Shown: piece after piece, positions 1-11,512 of the stretch | Layout of the letters: the number at the start of each line of letters is the position of its first letter | How positions within the stretch are numbered: position 1 is the first letter of the stretch | Origin: Lasiosphaeris hirsuta | Lineage: Eukaryota; Ascomycota; Sordariomycetes; Sordariales; Lasiosphaeriaceae | Assembly: GCA_030549175.1 (NCBI GenBank) | Contig: JAUKUA010000002.1 | Location: 4,340,001-4,404,000 of the forward strand | Direction: 5' to 3' | Length of the DNA: 64,000 bases | The notes under the pieces: generated by a model | Told to the model about the DNA's origin: nothing | The model's input: the letters and a program-made list of their open reading frames with translations, nothing else | The model's database searches: none | Made by a program: the position numbers and the translations under genes

Positions 1-1
1 G

Positions 2-420
2 AACGAGAGTATCGCCAATGGGAATGAAGCCGTCATCAAGGTCGAAGAGGTGACGCCCAAAAAGAAAAAGAAGAAGCGCCGGAAAGGCAGCATGGCCGAT
101 AGGGACGGAGACCAAGGGCTGACCGACCAAGGGCTGGACGATCAAGGGCTCAACGATCAAGGGTTGAACGGCCAAGGACTGAACGGCTGCACCATGATTA
201 AGGACGTCGCCAATAATAATGAGGTGGCCATTAAAGCCGAAGAGATGACGCCTCAGAAGAAGGAGAAAAAGGTGAAGGAGAACCGCCAGAGAGATATGGC
301 CGAGGAGGATGGAGACCAAGGGCTGAACAATCGCGGCCTAGTGGAGAGTATCCCCGATGAGAGTGAGGAGGCTATCAAGATCGAAGAGGCTACGCCCAGG
401 AAGAAAATGGAGCCACACTT
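2..420 (+). repeat. Three divergent copies of a basic EAIKxEExTPxKK unit plus DQGL tandem repeat
   Basis: Inside the Myb gene the translated motif 'E-(A/V)-(V/A)-I-K-x-E-E-x-T-P-x-K-K' occurs at about bases 26-70, 218-265 and 365-405. Each copy is followed by a Lys/Arg cluster and then a GDQGL element. Between copies one and two there is a run of six near-identical four- or five-residue units (DQGL/N) at about bases 108-185. The basic clusters look like repeated nuclear localisation signals. The first copy abuts the window edge, so more copies may lie upstream. Confidence 0.75.
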
Positions 421-3400
421 GAGGTCTGCATCGCGACATCGGGAGAAGGGTGACGACGGTGCGCCCCGAGCATTTGGTCTTACTTCATCCACCACACCGG
501 CAGTCGGAATCCAGGATGACCCTCAGTCCCCGCTGGTCTACGCTACGCCCAAGCGAAAGAAAAGAAAAAGGCAGAAGGTGGAAGATGAACATGAGGACGA
601 TCTGCCTCTCATTGTCAGTGACATTATCCCGTCAAGTATCCAGTTGCCGATGAAGCGCGAGCAAATATCCAGTAGCAGCGCCAAGTCTCACAAGAAACGC
701 AGGCTTGGATCCCGACCCGACCCTATAGAGGAAGACCATAGTGTCTTGAACCATCTAGGCGGAGGGTTTTCCCTCCTCGCTAGCCACCTCAACGGGAATT
801 CGCAAGCAGTTGCCGCTCTGTACGACCAGAGAACATTTCAACAGGACAAAGAAGATGAGGACATGGCATCGGCGCAGCTTATCATCGAGACACAGTTGTC
901 ACAGAATGGCATGTACGCGTCAATATCAGACGACAACAGCGACAATTCGGGCCGGGAGGAATCTGCGTTTGATCAGAAGGCACCAGCCCCTGCATCTCAC
1001 CAGCAGTCGCTCAGAATTGCGTCACAATGGTCATCGCAAGCTGTGCGTAATCACCTGGACCACAATCCAGATCTTATCCCCGGAACTTTTGAGGCCGAAA
1101 GCGAGGACTATTTGGATTCGGAGCAATTCCCGGAGAAAGACTCTGACATGGAAGTAGACAGCGTCTCCCGCCTGCAATTTGACCCCGACGATATCGAGTC
1201 TGTTAGTAGTAATGCACCCACCACCACTCGTTCTCGCCGCACTAGGGATCTGTCCATCGAGTCTGACTTCCCACCTTCACCTGATCGTTCAGCTTCGCCG
1301 GTGTCTGAGGAGGACGAGTACCAACCACTAGGGGACTCGGAGGATGAAGAGATGCCGGATGCTGAGGAAACGCCTGATCGCGAAATTTATATCGATGGTG
1401 CAACAGCAACCCCGACCCCGAATTCAAGGCGGCTCAGTAGCGAAGAAGTCTCCAATGCGGATGACCATGCAGCTGAGTTGGTTGATGACAATGTTGATCT
1501 TGGTTCCGAATCTGCGAGGTCTGAGGACGCTGGTGCCAGGGGGGGCTCCCTAGTCAACGACAATAGCGAGCGGTCTAGTGAAGCATCATCGCAGCATTCC
1601 CAGCAAGAGAGTCGGGAAGAATCGCCGGTTGGTGGCTCTCCTCCCAGTAAACTGGGGGGAGCGGACCAAAGCGATGCGGAGCAGACAGCCGGGAAGAGTG
1701 CTGCTGAGCAGGCAGAGGAGAGCGATGCAGAGAAAATGGCAGCGGATAGTGAATCCGAACAAGCGACTGAAAAGAGTGACGCAGAGCGAATGGAGGTGGA
1801 CAGTGATTCCGAAGCACACCCCAAAGAACCAGAGGCAATGGTCAAAGGTAGCGATATTAAAGCGTCTACTTCCCTGCCTGCAGTCCATGGAACCCCAGCT
1901 GGAGCTCGCCGGGCCCGCTTGGCCCACATAGCCCGCTCAAAGCGCCCAGCCCGGTCAAGACTGGCAAATGATGTTTACGACCCTCCGGATTCGTCAGCGG
2001 ACGAAGGCTTGGAAACTATCGCCGCCTCCCCTCCAACGTCCACGGAAGCGCCGGGACCTCGAAAAGAACCGAGGGAGAAAGCAAAAACACCTTCCTTTGC
2101 CCGAGATGATTCGGCGGACGAGGGCTTCGTACTCCCAGCCCCCCCTCCATCTAGAAAACCCCGGGTAATTCGAATACGACGAAAGAGAAAACCGAAAACG
2201 CCTTTCTTTGTCCAAGATGACCCCGAAGAGAGCGAAGAGAATACTGATGCGTCTGCTGAGCTCACTGGCGACGAAACGGAATCTGAAACCGATGCTCCGG
2301 CCAAGACGACCCGGACAAGAATGGTAAAGGCTAAGGAGGGGCCAGAGAGGACTGCTATGAGCGGTGTAAGGATGTCTGCGAGACCCTTTCCAGGAATGGC
2401 TCAGGAGGAGCCACTTCCTCCCGGGCAGTATCGAGTTGGCACTCTCACAGAAGTCGAAAAATTTCACATCCACCAGGCTGTTGAACGTGCACGGGTCGAC
2501 GAGAATCTAAGCGAGGAAGAGATGAACCGAATCATCCACGAAAACCCTAAATTTCAACCGGTCGACTCACCGCACTACCGACTTTGGGTCCGCGTCCAGC
2601 AGGCCTGTCCTTCACGCTCAAAGCAGAAAATTATCAATTGGTGCCGCCTGGCGTTCCACAACTTCGTTGCGCGTGGCAAATGGACCAAGGAGCAGGATGA
2701 CGAGCTTCTTGAGCTGGTTGAGAGACATGGGAAGTGCTGGGCCAAGATAGCTGGCCTCATTAACCGCCACCACACGGACACCAGAGATCGCTACAGAAAT
2801 GACTTGATTGTACGCGATACCCAGGTTTGGGACGCTTGGACCAAGGAGGAAGAAGAGTGCCTTTACGAGGCAATACAACAGGCCATGATCCGGATCCGAG
2901 ATAACACGGACAACCCGGCTATTGAGGATGTTGGGAGGCTCATAAATTGGCATCATATCAGCGAGGCGATGGGCTTTACTCGGAGTCGCTTGCAATGCCT
3001 GGGAAAATGGAAGGATTTGGGTGAAACCGACGCGATTCCACAAAGGATTGTCACGATCATGCCCCACGCGTCGTCTACCCAACACGACAAGGCGCGCAAG
3101 GACTTGGAAACAATGACCGTGAGCGACAAGTATATCTTGGCGAGTGCGATCTGTGATACAGATTTGGACGTGGACATACGAATTCCATGGAAGTTGATCG
3201 GTCATGAGCATTTTAACAATAAGCTTGAGCGCAAAGCGCTCGAGGTAGCCTGGGGAGGGATGAGAGAGTTGGTGCCTGACGAGGAGTCTAAAACCACCGC
3301 CGAGTGCGCAAGATATCTCTGCGACATGTTTGAGACTGAGGGCCACCTTGGAACCCAAGAGGACTACGACTTGAGCGATTCTGATGTTGAGCCCCTACTC

Positions 3401-4777
3401 ACTGCTGCCGCTAGGCCTATGGGTATGCCGGGCTCTTCAGCCCCGGGACTAGTGCGAGAAATCCGATCCCGCAGAACACCCGGTGCTGGCGTCAAGACGC
3501 ACCGGGCGATCGTCGAAGAGGATGAGAGTGAAGAGGATGATAGTGAAATGGAGGAAGGTCCGCAAGAGGAGGGGGCCAGTATCCTGGGTCTATTTGCCAA
3601 GGTGGAAGAAAGTTCCCATGAGGAGTCAGTTTCCGGGGATGAAGAGTATGAGAGTGCAGCGGAAGAAGGTCCACAAGAGGAAGGGACCAGCGTCAAGGGC
3701 CAAGAGCCAGTTGCCAGAGAAGAGGAAAGTTCCCATGAAGAGGAGTCAGTTGCCGAGGGGGGTGAGTGGGTAGTGGAAGAAAGCTCCCAAGAGGAAGAGG
3801 CCAACAGCAAGATCCAGGGGCTAGTTGTCGAGTATGAGAATGAGGACGAAGACACGGATGATGGTGCTTCCGATCTCGAAGCGCTGTCTGTTCGTGCTGC
3901 TTCACCGGAGGGGAGTATCGATCTTGGCTTCATCACGGGCGACCCTGAGCCAGCTCCCGCACTAGCACCGCAACCCTCCGAGCCAGCCGCGGCGCCACAT
4001 CAACCCTCTGAGCCTGCGGTACCTTGGCCATCACAATCTTCTGAGCAAGCTGCGGCACCCCGGGCATCCCAGGCACCACGGTCTCCTGAGCGAGCTGCGG
4101 CACCACGACGCCCTGTGCTTGGGGGACTCAGGCCATCACAGCCCTCTGGGCGAACTGCAGTACCCCGGGTACTACGATCTGCCGAGCGAGCTGCTGTACC
4201 ACTAACACCCTCTGAGCCAGCTGCGGAGTCGCAATTCCCTGTGCTTGCGGGACTCCGGCTACCACAATCTTCTGAGCGAGCTGCGGCACCTCGGGCGCCA
4301 CGGTCCTCTGAGCGAGCTGCCGCACCCCAGCTGCCACAACCCTCTCCGCCGCATTCGCCTCCCCAGGCCCGGAAGTCACCACTTCTATTGGGCGAGACGA
4401 GACCAGCCAGTGCAGTGAAACGAAAGACTAGAAAATCCAAGGTAGACCAGGAAATCGCCCTGGAAAACAACCTGATCAAAGAACCTGTCCAGCTTCATAA
4501 TGTCACAACGGGCAACCCCATATTGAGGCGAGTTTTTCGCGCGCCCTCGCCCAGTGTTGTGGATCGAGCAGGGGCTGAGACACCCAAAAGGGAGATGAAA
4601 ACAGTGGCGGCGGAAGATCTTGTGCCGCTTGGGTTCACGGCAATCAACCGGCCAGTAAGCAGCAGCAAGCCTGTACAACAGGCCAATATTGGACGGCGTC
4701 GCGCTGTTTCCGAGGTCAGCAGCAGCGACATGGACGATATGGAGGACATTCCGGCCAGGCTGCCCCCTCGTGATTAG
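2..4777 (+). CDS. Large Myb/SANT DNA-binding protein, Reb1/TTF-I-like (5' truncated)
   Basis: The frame is open to the left edge, so the true start lies outside; 1,591 residues are visible without an intron, ending at TAG 4775-4777. Counting from the GTG codon at base 50, a first SANT/Myb repeat begins near residue 875 (Trp codon at 2681; WTKEQDDELLELV) and a second near 928 (WTKEEEECLYEAI, Trp at 2837). A third Trp-anchored helical segment (IPWKLI) lies near 1047. This tandem arrangement resembles fungal Reb1 and animal TTF-I, which bind rDNA terminators and act in the nucleus; that link is inference. The rest is low complexity: N-terminal basic repeats with Lys-rich nuclear localisation stretches, DQGLN repeats, long acidic Ser/Glu/Asp tracts, acidic repeats around residues 1165-1275, and an Ala/Pro/Ser repeat (SERAAAPR type) around 1300-1440. 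It converges on the next gene, which lies on the minus strand. Confidence 0.8.
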   Translation, partial: NESIANGNEAVIKVEEVTPKKKKKKRRKGSMADRDGDQGLTDQGLDDQGLNDQGLNGQGLNGCTMIKDVANNNEVAIKAEEMTPQKKEKKVKENRQRDMAEEDGDQGLNNRGLVESIPDESEEAIKIEEATPRKKMEPHLRSASRHREKGDDGAPRAFGLTSSTTPAVGIQDDPQSPLVYATPKRKKRKRQKVEDEHEDDLPLIVSDIIPSSIQLPMKREQISSSSAKSHKKRRLGSRPDPIEEDHSVLNHLGGGFSLLASHLNGNSQAVAALYDQRTFQQDKEDEDMASAQLIIETQLSQNGMYASISDDNSDNSGREESAFDQKAPAPASHQQSLRIASQWSSQAVRNHLDHNPDLIPGTFEAESEDYLDSEQFPEKDSDMEVDSVSRLQFDPDDIESVSSNAPTTTRSRRTRDLSIESDFPPSPDRSASPVSEEDEYQPLGDSEDEEMPDAEETPDREIYIDGATATPTPNSRRLSSEEVSNADDHAAELVDDNVDLGSESARSEDAGARGGSLVNDNSERSSEASSQHSQQESREESPVGGSPPSKLGGADQSDAEQTAGKSAAEQAEESDAEKMAADSESEQATEKSDAERMEVDSDSEAHPKEPEAMVKGSDIKASTSLPAVHGTPAGARRARLAHIARSKRPARSRLANDVYDPPDSSADEGLETIAASPPTSTEAPGPRKEPREKAKTPSFARDDSADEGFVLPAPPPSRKPRVIRIRRKRKPKTPFFVQDDPEESEENTDASAELTGDETESETDAPAKTTRTRMVKAKEGPERTAMSGVRMSARPFPGMAQEEPLPPGQYRVGTLTEVEKFHIHQAVERARVDENLSEEEMNRIIHENPKFQPVDSPHYRLWVRVQQACPSRSKQKIINWCRLAFHNFVARGKWTKEQDDELLELVERHGKCWAKIAGLINRHHTDTRDRYRNDLIVRDTQVWDAWTKEEEECLYEAIQQAMIRIRDNTDNPAIEDVGRLINWHHISEAMGFTRSRLQCLGKWKDLGETDAIPQRIVTIMPHASSTQHDKARKDLETMTVSDKYILASAICDTDLDVDIRIPWKLIGHEHFNNKLERKALEVAWGGMRELVPDEESKTTAECARYLCDMFETEGHLGTQEDYDLSDSDVEPLLTAAARPMGMPGSSAPGLVREIRSRRTPGAGVKTHRAIVEEDESEEDDSEMEEGPQEEGASILGLFAKVEESSHEESVSGDEEYESAAEEGPQEEGTSVKGQEPVAREEESSHEEESVAEGGEWVVEESSQEEEANSKIQGLVVEYENEDEDTDDGASDLEALSVRAASPEGSIDLGFITGDPEPAPALAPQPSEPAAAPHQPSEPAVPWPSQSSEQAAAPRASQAPRSPERAAAPRRPVLGGLRPSQPSGRTAVPRVLRSAERAAVPLTPSEPAAESQFPVLAGLRLPQSSERAAAPRAPRSSERAAAPQLPQPSPPHSPPQARKSPLLLGETRPASAVKRKTRKSKVDQEIALENNLIKEPVQLHNVTTGNPILRRVFRAPSPSVVDRAGAETPKREMKTVAAEDLVPLGFTAINRPVSSSKPVQQANIGRRRAVSEVSSSDMDDMEDIPARLPPRD

Positions 4778-5555
4778 AGGAGGGTGCGATGGATTACTTC
4801 GGTTGATAATTGGGGCTACCTTGGGTAGACAGCTCCTCCCGAGGATTGAGGGATGCTGGGTTGGGAGGACTGGGAGTAGGAGTGGATATGAGTTAGTGAG
4901 TGCATATTTGTACAGAGTATATATAGCTTGATACTTTGCCAGTCACCGGGCTGCAGACAAGCTTGTGGTGAGGCTGTAAGTTGTAAAGGACGAGGAGGGA
5001 AAATCCAGAAGTAGTAGGACCACATCGAGCCATAGCGATGATTGATGATCCCATTGACATACATAGCTCGATATCAATTGGCCTACACATAATTACATAC
5101 AAAGCGCGGTTTGCAAAACCTGAGGTGTCGTTGTTCCTGTCTTTGCCATGTCCGTTTTCATTTCCCTGTTCTTTCCACCTTGCAAAACACCAAGCTTGGT
5201 GGTTGTGATGATAATTATACAATGGCAAAGGAAGCCCGATGTGCGATTTAACACGGAGATATGCATAAATACTCTAGCTCCCACCAACTGGCCGGCAATG
5301 TGTCTTGCGACATTCTCATAAAATACTTTCCCATGCCAAAACCCCAGAATACAACCCGCAACACCCAGCAAAAAAAAAAAAAAAAAAAAAAGATACCCAC
5401 AACAGTTGACACCCCTCATAAGTAAAACCCAGGCAGACCGAAGAGATATTGTGCCGTCAAAAGACCTATCTAGGTAGGCCAGCCATAGAACGCCTGAACC
5501 TAGCTAGTAACCGTACGAAGAAAAAAAAACTCCCAGGACACCATGCGCCCATCGT
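4778..5555. other. Convergent intergenic region with A22 tract
   Basis: This is 3' sequence between two convergent genes. It contains an uninterrupted A run at 5370-5391 and a second A-rich run at 5519-5529. No coding potential stands out; the overlapping minus-strand frames carry no recognisable motif. Confidence 0.6.
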
Positions 5556-7162
5556 CTATCTCCGCTCCTCAAAGTAGAAACGCCCCAGCGGCTCGCTCGT
5601 CCGGGGACTACCCAGCGCCGTGTTCCCGACCCTTGCCTCGCCGTTGTCCAGCCGCTCGCGAATGATGCGCTCGGCCGCCTCGCGCGAGGCGGGCGTAGAC
5701 CCCGACGTCGACGGTCTGGCTGTGGCTGCTAGCCCCGACCCCAGATGGCGCGCGTGAGCCTGTGCCTGGGCCTGGGCTTGCGCTAGCGCCTGCTGCTGCT
5801 GCTGCTGGTGGGAGTGTGGCTGCTGCGTCTCGCGGATGGCGCTCATGTTTTGCTGCAGGGGCTGGATGACGGGGACGGGCCCGCGGGTCGTGGTGTCGAC
5901 GAAGATGTCGTCATCGGTGGCGCCGTCGAGGGCGACGCCGTCCACCATGCGCGCCTCTCTGCGCTCCTGTATCGCGGATTGGCTGACGGGTGTGTCGCCC
6001 CCGGCACTGCCGCCATTGAGTCCGCTGTCCGACGCCCGTAGAATATCCCGGCGCCATCCACCCAGTGCTGATCCACCCTCGCTCAGTCCCGAGCTGCTGC
6101 GCTCCAGCCCCCACGCGACGCCGCTAGCCATCGCGCTCGCAGAGCTCTGCAAGCCCGGCAGCGGCCGGCGGTGGTAGATGGGGCCGGAGACCGTGCTCCC
6201 AGCACCTTCGCCAAACCCCACCAGACTCGCGTTCCCATCATCCGACATGCGGTCTTCAAACCCCCCCAGACTCCTCGTCGCCAGGCCATCCATCAGCTCG
6301 TCATCCATGCCAATGTACCCGCTCGCCGAGTCGCGGTCATTGCCGTCGTCGCGGCTGATATACTCGTCCACAAAGTCGTTGCGCTCCTCGGTCCCCGTCG
6401 TCCGGCCGCCCAAACTACGGCCGCCCACGCTGCCGGCGTCTTCTGTCGTCGCGCTCGCCGAGCCCACGGTGCTCATCTTGGTCGTGGCTACCGGCTGTCC
6501 GGCCGCATCAAAGTAGGCGGGGGTCAGCCCACCCGGAATACCGCCGACACCGCTGGGGCCGCCACTGCCGGAGCCCATGGCGATGATGAAGTTGTGCATG
6601 GCATTGCTGTTGGAGTTGTTGTTGCCATTGCTGAGGAAGGCGGGGAAACCTGTGGTGGAGGTCGGGGTTGTTTGCGGGGAGTCGAGTGGGTTGTTGGAGG
6701 AGTTGTAGTGCTGTTGGTTCTGCGGGGCGACGAAGCCGGCCGGCGGACCACGGAGGGTCGAGACTGTGGACAGGCCCTCAAGGCGGCTGATGCGGTCAGC
6801 GCGCTCGGCCTCGAGGCTAGTCGTGGACGGGTTGTGGTGGTGGCCGCGGTGGTAGTGGCTGTGGTGCGCTTGGCCTCGGTGACCGTCCTTGATGGCGGTT
6901 GTCGAGAGGGCTGATAGGGAGGTTGTTGTGCTGGTTGGGGTGCCGCTGTGAGACGAGACACATTAGCAGGGCTGTTGGATGCTTGGGCTCAGATGCCTTT
7001 TCATTTGGTGCTAGAGGATCAACAAGCGCTGGGGCCGACAGACACTCTTTGGCGCCGGGAGGAGTGAGCTGAAGAAAGGACTCACGGCATCTCAGACGGC
7101 GTGTCTGGATTGGAAGGCGGCTGAGGAAGGTTGATGAGGGTAGGATGGGATGGCTGCGACAT
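5556..7162 (-). CDS. Low-complexity Gln/Ser/Gly-rich fungal protein, function unknown
   Basis: Two exons are supported: 7162-7086 and 6945-5556. The intron 7085-6946 (140 nt) has a GTGAGT donor, a TGCTAAT branch-like site and a CACAG acceptor. The start MSQPSHPTLINLPQPP is preferred because only this exon brings the downstream frame into phase. The product is 488 residues, rich in Ser, Thr, Gly, Asn and His. It contains a His-rich stretch near residues 48-65, a short segment (SLEAERADRISRLEGL) that could form a helix, a poly-Gln/Ala-Gln tract read from 5760-5825, and a conserved-looking tail ending FYFEERR. I see no enzymatic domain, signal peptide or membrane segment. The pattern suits a regulatory or scaffold protein restricted to filamentous ascomycetes, but I do not recognise a characterised family. 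Confidence 0.75.
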
Positions 7163-8418
7163 GTTTGCGGCGATTTCAGGCCTTGACTGTCTGATATCGT
7201 CGATTGCTAGCCTTGGACAAGTCTTGTCGCAAACAATGGCGGCGGTCGAGTTAGTGGGGTGATCAATCAGGTGTCGGTCAACGACGGCGCGGTTCACAGC
7301 TGAGCGCGCCACCCAGTGGAGATTAGCTTATTATGACCGGCTCTCTTTGTTGTTTTCAGGGGAGATAAATCGGTTCCTGTCAGAAAGCAAGCCGGAGGAT
7401 GTAGACGAGTACTGAGTGGTCGATGTTCGTTGTTCGTCGAGGGCAAGCATCGCAAGAATCACAGGACGCGACGCCCTGTCGGCGGCGTCTTTGGCTTGGC
7501 CACTGCTGGCTTGTGCTTGGCTGCCTGGTGGATTGGTGGGGGCAAGATGACGTCGGGCGCACAGTTAGCGCGGCCCTGGCCAATCAGCAGCCAACATAGC
7601 AGCCTGGATACCTAGGTATAGGGGGAGAGAGGGGACTGTAGGGCCCAAGTTCCTGGCAGCTGGCCGGCCAATAGTCTCGGTAAGCCCCGACCTGATGTTC
7701 TACCTATTGCGCTTTCAATTGCTCTGCAACTCTGCAATGCCTCAATCTTCAATGCATCCATCTCATTGATCCACGGATTTTCATTGCATTCTCGACGTAA
7801 AATCGCCAGGGAAAAAGTCCATCACTCGCCTCTTCTCGATAATACCTCCTGTATGTCCCAATCATCAGTTCTGGGCCATGTGGCCATATAGCCATGTGGA
7901 AGGCCACGTACCTGCAGCTGCTCTGGGCTCGTCTCGGCACCACCAACTGGTGTTCTCATGTATGGCCTGTGAGTCAGCGGATGGACGCAGCCGTCCTTCA
8001 GCGCTAACATACGGTTGCACACCTAGGTGTTTCTATTAGCGCAGGATTTGCAGCTGGTCGCCTTTGGGGAGCTCACTCACCCCTTCCACCTACCTCCTCT
8101 GGTGTTGCCATGGGCTTGAACTTGTACGTGACGACGCGGTTGATTCTCATTGTTCTTGATCGTCGAGGTTGTTGCTTTAGCGTGGTTAGAGCGGTAGTTC
8201 TCCTGCCCTAGGGAAAATGAGAACTGATTTTCGCCGTCAGGTTGAATATGTTTCTCAAATGGGACACTGACTACGTCACGTCTACGCAATCTCAGTCACC
8301 CTGGTGATGTACACTGCCAACTGAACAGAGAAACCATCGCCTTCTCATTTAATCTCAGCGGAGGAGCTTCTGAAGCCCCTATCTGCCCCCTACGCCTCAA
8401 CCTCGCACTGGTTCCCAC
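7163..8418. other. Intergenic region, promoter side of the preceding minus-strand gene
   Basis: 1.26 kb lie between the start of the low-complexity protein and the stop of the amine oxidase. Short frames here show no family motif. A CCTAGGTA-type palindrome (ATACCTAGGTAT) is at about 7608-7620, one of several similar short palindromes between genes in this window. Confidence 0.5.
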
Positions 8419-10672
8419 TCACACACCTCCATGCGAAGCACAGCACGCACTCAACTTGCCCTCCTCCCCTCCCAACGTCAACCCAGCAACCTTTGCCTCA
8501 ACCCCATTTAGCCCAACGCTGCAATTCTCCTCCTGCCTGCTCGGCGGGACATCGATCGCGGGGTTCCTCTCAAAGAAATTCACCGGCCTCAGCATCACCC
8601 GCAGGGTCTCCACCGGCATGACGGGGAAGTCCTCAAGCCTCGGCACATGGTTGATCCCGAACTGCACCCACACCACCGGATCGCCCTCGGCCAGGGAGTC
8701 CCGCCTCGCCGCCCAGCTGCGCACTCCCGTCCCGCCGCGGCTCTGGTTCGTATATAGGCCGCCCGCGTACAGCTCGCCCTCGGCAAAGCGCGTGACGTAG
8801 ACGCTGCGGTCGGCGAACTCGGCTCGCTTGAAGTGGAAGCTGTCGGGGTCGGCGAGGATCGGCTGCATGGGCGGTATCATGAGCTTGTAGCCGACGGGCG
8901 AGTTGTTGATGGGGTTCCGGGAGCTCGGGTTGATGATTTTGAAGGTGCGGTTGCGCGAGGCGTCGAGGTCGTAGCCCCCTGAGGACGTAAGCTCAGTTTT
9001 TTGAACCGTGTAACCGACGCCGTGCGGGTTCAGTTTGAGGTCCCGTGGCAGGGGTACTGCCTCGTCAAACACAACGGTGTTACCGTGCCCGCCAATCATG
9101 GGGTCGATGCGCAGGGAGAAGAAGTGCTGGTGAAAGGCGCCGAGAACACCCGGGTGGACGATGGTGCCAAAGGGATGGGGTGTTTGGGTTAGGTCAACAT
9201 CGACCGGGGAGGTGGAGAGGATGCCGGTGGCGCGTGCCTCGTAGACAACATCGCCAGCCGTGTTGAAGATGAAAGAGAGGATATACTCATAGTTGCTGAC
9301 GGTCAGAATCGTTTGTAAAACCAACTCGCGATTGCGAACCACCACGGCGCGGTTGGTGCGGTAGTTGGTGTGCTTCCACAGGACGCCCGCGTCCTGTTCA
9401 TGCACGCAGATGACATTGGGCATGGCGACAGGTTGTCCATCACCCCCGGGTAGCACGCCGCTAATGTAGTATATACTGCCGAGACAGTCACACCCCAATT
9501 GCAGGTTGTTGGCCATGATACCCGCCCCGGCGTCGCCAAGATCGAAGGCCTGCTTGCGATGGTACGGATGCCGCGGGTCTGCGTAGGGGATCGCCATGTC
9601 GCTGAGCGAGAGGCGGTAGAAGAGGGGGCGGTTGTCGTAGTGCACATCGTACAGCACCATGCCCTCACGCTGGTTGAAGCCGACCTTGAAGTCCCACTTC
9701 TGCCACTTGATGAGCTGGCCAAGCTCCGAGAAGGGCTCAACGGTGAACGACGCGCCCTCTGGCTGGACGACGCGCAATGGCTTGAGATCGGTACGCAGTG
9801 CGGGCTGCGCCTCGGGGATGTACTCGCTTGGCGGTGTCGGCTTCCACGGCGCTATGGGCTCAACTTTCTCGTCGAGACCCATCGGTAGGAAATCGATACG
9901 GATAAGCTCGAGCATTGCCGGGTCAACAACGGGCGAGATGGGGAGTGGGAAGGCGTAGTGGCAGCTGTCGGCCTCGCCCGAGTTGTGTGGGTCCCTCATG
10001 TAGATGAAGCATTGCATGACGCGCTTGTCGTCGTAGAACTTACCATCCTTGTCCTTGACGCCATCGGAGCCTTGAAAGGGCTAGTATCAGTGGTCTTGAC
10101 TGAGGTGGTCTATGGAGAGCCTACCGTAGATCCAGGGGTCGATTACGAGTTCAGTTCCCGCGGGAAGTTTGAGCTTGGCGATCTCGGCCTGGACATCGAG
10201 ATGCGCCAGGAGAAACGCCTCAACGGCCACAAGCTCCGCACCATCAGCATTGGCATGGGTAAAGGGCCCAAGCTTGACATTGCGTTCGATTTTGTTCGTG
10301 GTCAGGTTGGCGATAGCTTCATGGAGGTTGTGCTACAAGGTATCTCCTTAGCTTGCTGGTGGAGGGTATAGGGGGGGAGGCGAGGTAACGGGGGCTCACC
10401 GTGTCCCTGAAGGAGTAGACAACAAATGCCCGACGATCGATGTTGGGGGTTGCCTCGCCTGCCCTTTCGGCCGCGAGGTATGGGGTTGACTCGGCTTTGG
10501 CAGGCTCGTGCAGGGTGATGACCTTGTAGTGGAACTCACTGCCCTCTGGCCACACCGACTTGATGAGATAGGCGCTCTGAATGATCTCGTCCCCGCTCAG
10601 CGGGCCGAGGGGATGGGTGAGCTTCGGGGACCCATTGGTGCCGTTGGTGCCGTTGAGGGTGTGTGCCGTCAT
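8419..10672 (-). CDS. Copper amine oxidase (primary-amine oxidase, TPQ cofactor)
   Basis: Three exons: 10672-10400, 10332-10125 and 10070-8419, giving 710 residues, normal for the family. Introns are 10399-10333 (67 nt; GTGAGC, GCTAAG branch, TAG) and 10124-10071 (54 nt; GTAGGC, less usual AAG acceptor). The enzyme deaminates primary amines to aldehydes with release of H2O2 and ammonia. The topaquinone precursor Tyr is Y421 in SNYEYILSF, the likely catalytic base is D337 (AFDLGDAG), and the copper ligands are H474 and H476 (HQH) and H635 (INHVPRLEDFP). No signal peptide is visible, so it is probably cytosolic or peroxisomal. The last residues (ACCASHGGV) do not form a clear PTS1. All hallmark residues are present, so it should be active; likely role is use of amines as a nitrogen source (inference). 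Confidence 0.95.
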
Positions 10673-11512
10673 TGGTACCGAGTGACCAGGCTATAAAAGG
10701 GTGGTGGCAGGCGTTAGGTGCTGTCGAGACAAGAGTGATAGATAGATCTAGATCTGGGTGAACCGAGATTCCTGTGTGATTTGGGTGCATGGGGAGGAGT
10801 GGAGATGGCAAAACGGGGAGCGGGTGGGAAAAGGAGTATAGGAACACAATGGATAGAACATGGAACCAGAGCAGACTACAGAGATAAGGCCGTCCAATCC
10901 CCTGACCCCCCGATCCGGGCCCCGCTGTAGCGGCTTCGGATGACGGGTGGCAGGAAACCGAGATAGTAACATGGCTTTTCCTTGCAACTACTTGCCCGGA
11001 CAAGCCCCACGATGTGTCAAGGTGTGAAGCTGCAGCTTGCCCCTGTCTTTTATTTTAATTTTTTTTTTTTTTTTTTTTTAGCTACATGTAGGTTGGACCT
11101 GCCCCGTGGTCCCATTCCCTTCAAGTGGAAGGCACTCCGGTCTCATCGGCCGAAATGGATGGGAGGCTTTTGGGAAACAAATTCTAGACACAATGTGGAG
11201 AAGCTACCCTGCCTTGCCTTGGGTCTGCTCTTCCCAGATCGTCTTCATGGACCCCGCATCGGCTTACCACGGTACAGCTTACCCCGCCAAGTAGGAGTGC
11301 TGCGTGAGGTGGGAGTGGGGAGACGCAGACACCCTTGAAACAATCGAGGACTAGGACGGGGGTAGTTGAACCAAATTTCTTTCCCAATACTAGTCCAGGA
11401 TTAATTGAACGCTCCCGAGGATTTGCAAGTTTGAGCATTGCAGACCCTCGAGCGAGAGCTATAGGAGTTCAGGATGCGAGTGAAGGTGCGATTTCTCGAC
11501 GCCAATCAGCCT
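10673..11512. other. Intergenic region with T21 tract
   Basis: This is 5' sequence of the amine oxidase and 3' sequence of the next minus-strand gene. A T run spans 11059-11079. No coding potential is evident beyond shadow frames. A plus-oriented TATAAAA at about 10692-10698 is on the wrong strand to serve the amine oxidase. Confidence 0.5.

Noticed and set aside
1387..2473. Minus-strand frames opposite the Myb gene
   Set aside because: Ser/Leu-rich complements of the acidic Ser/Glu/Asp tracts; no independent signal.
6171..6914. Plus-strand frame opposite the Gln-rich protein
   Set aside because: Shadow of a biased coding sequence; repetitive Val/Ala composition and no motif.
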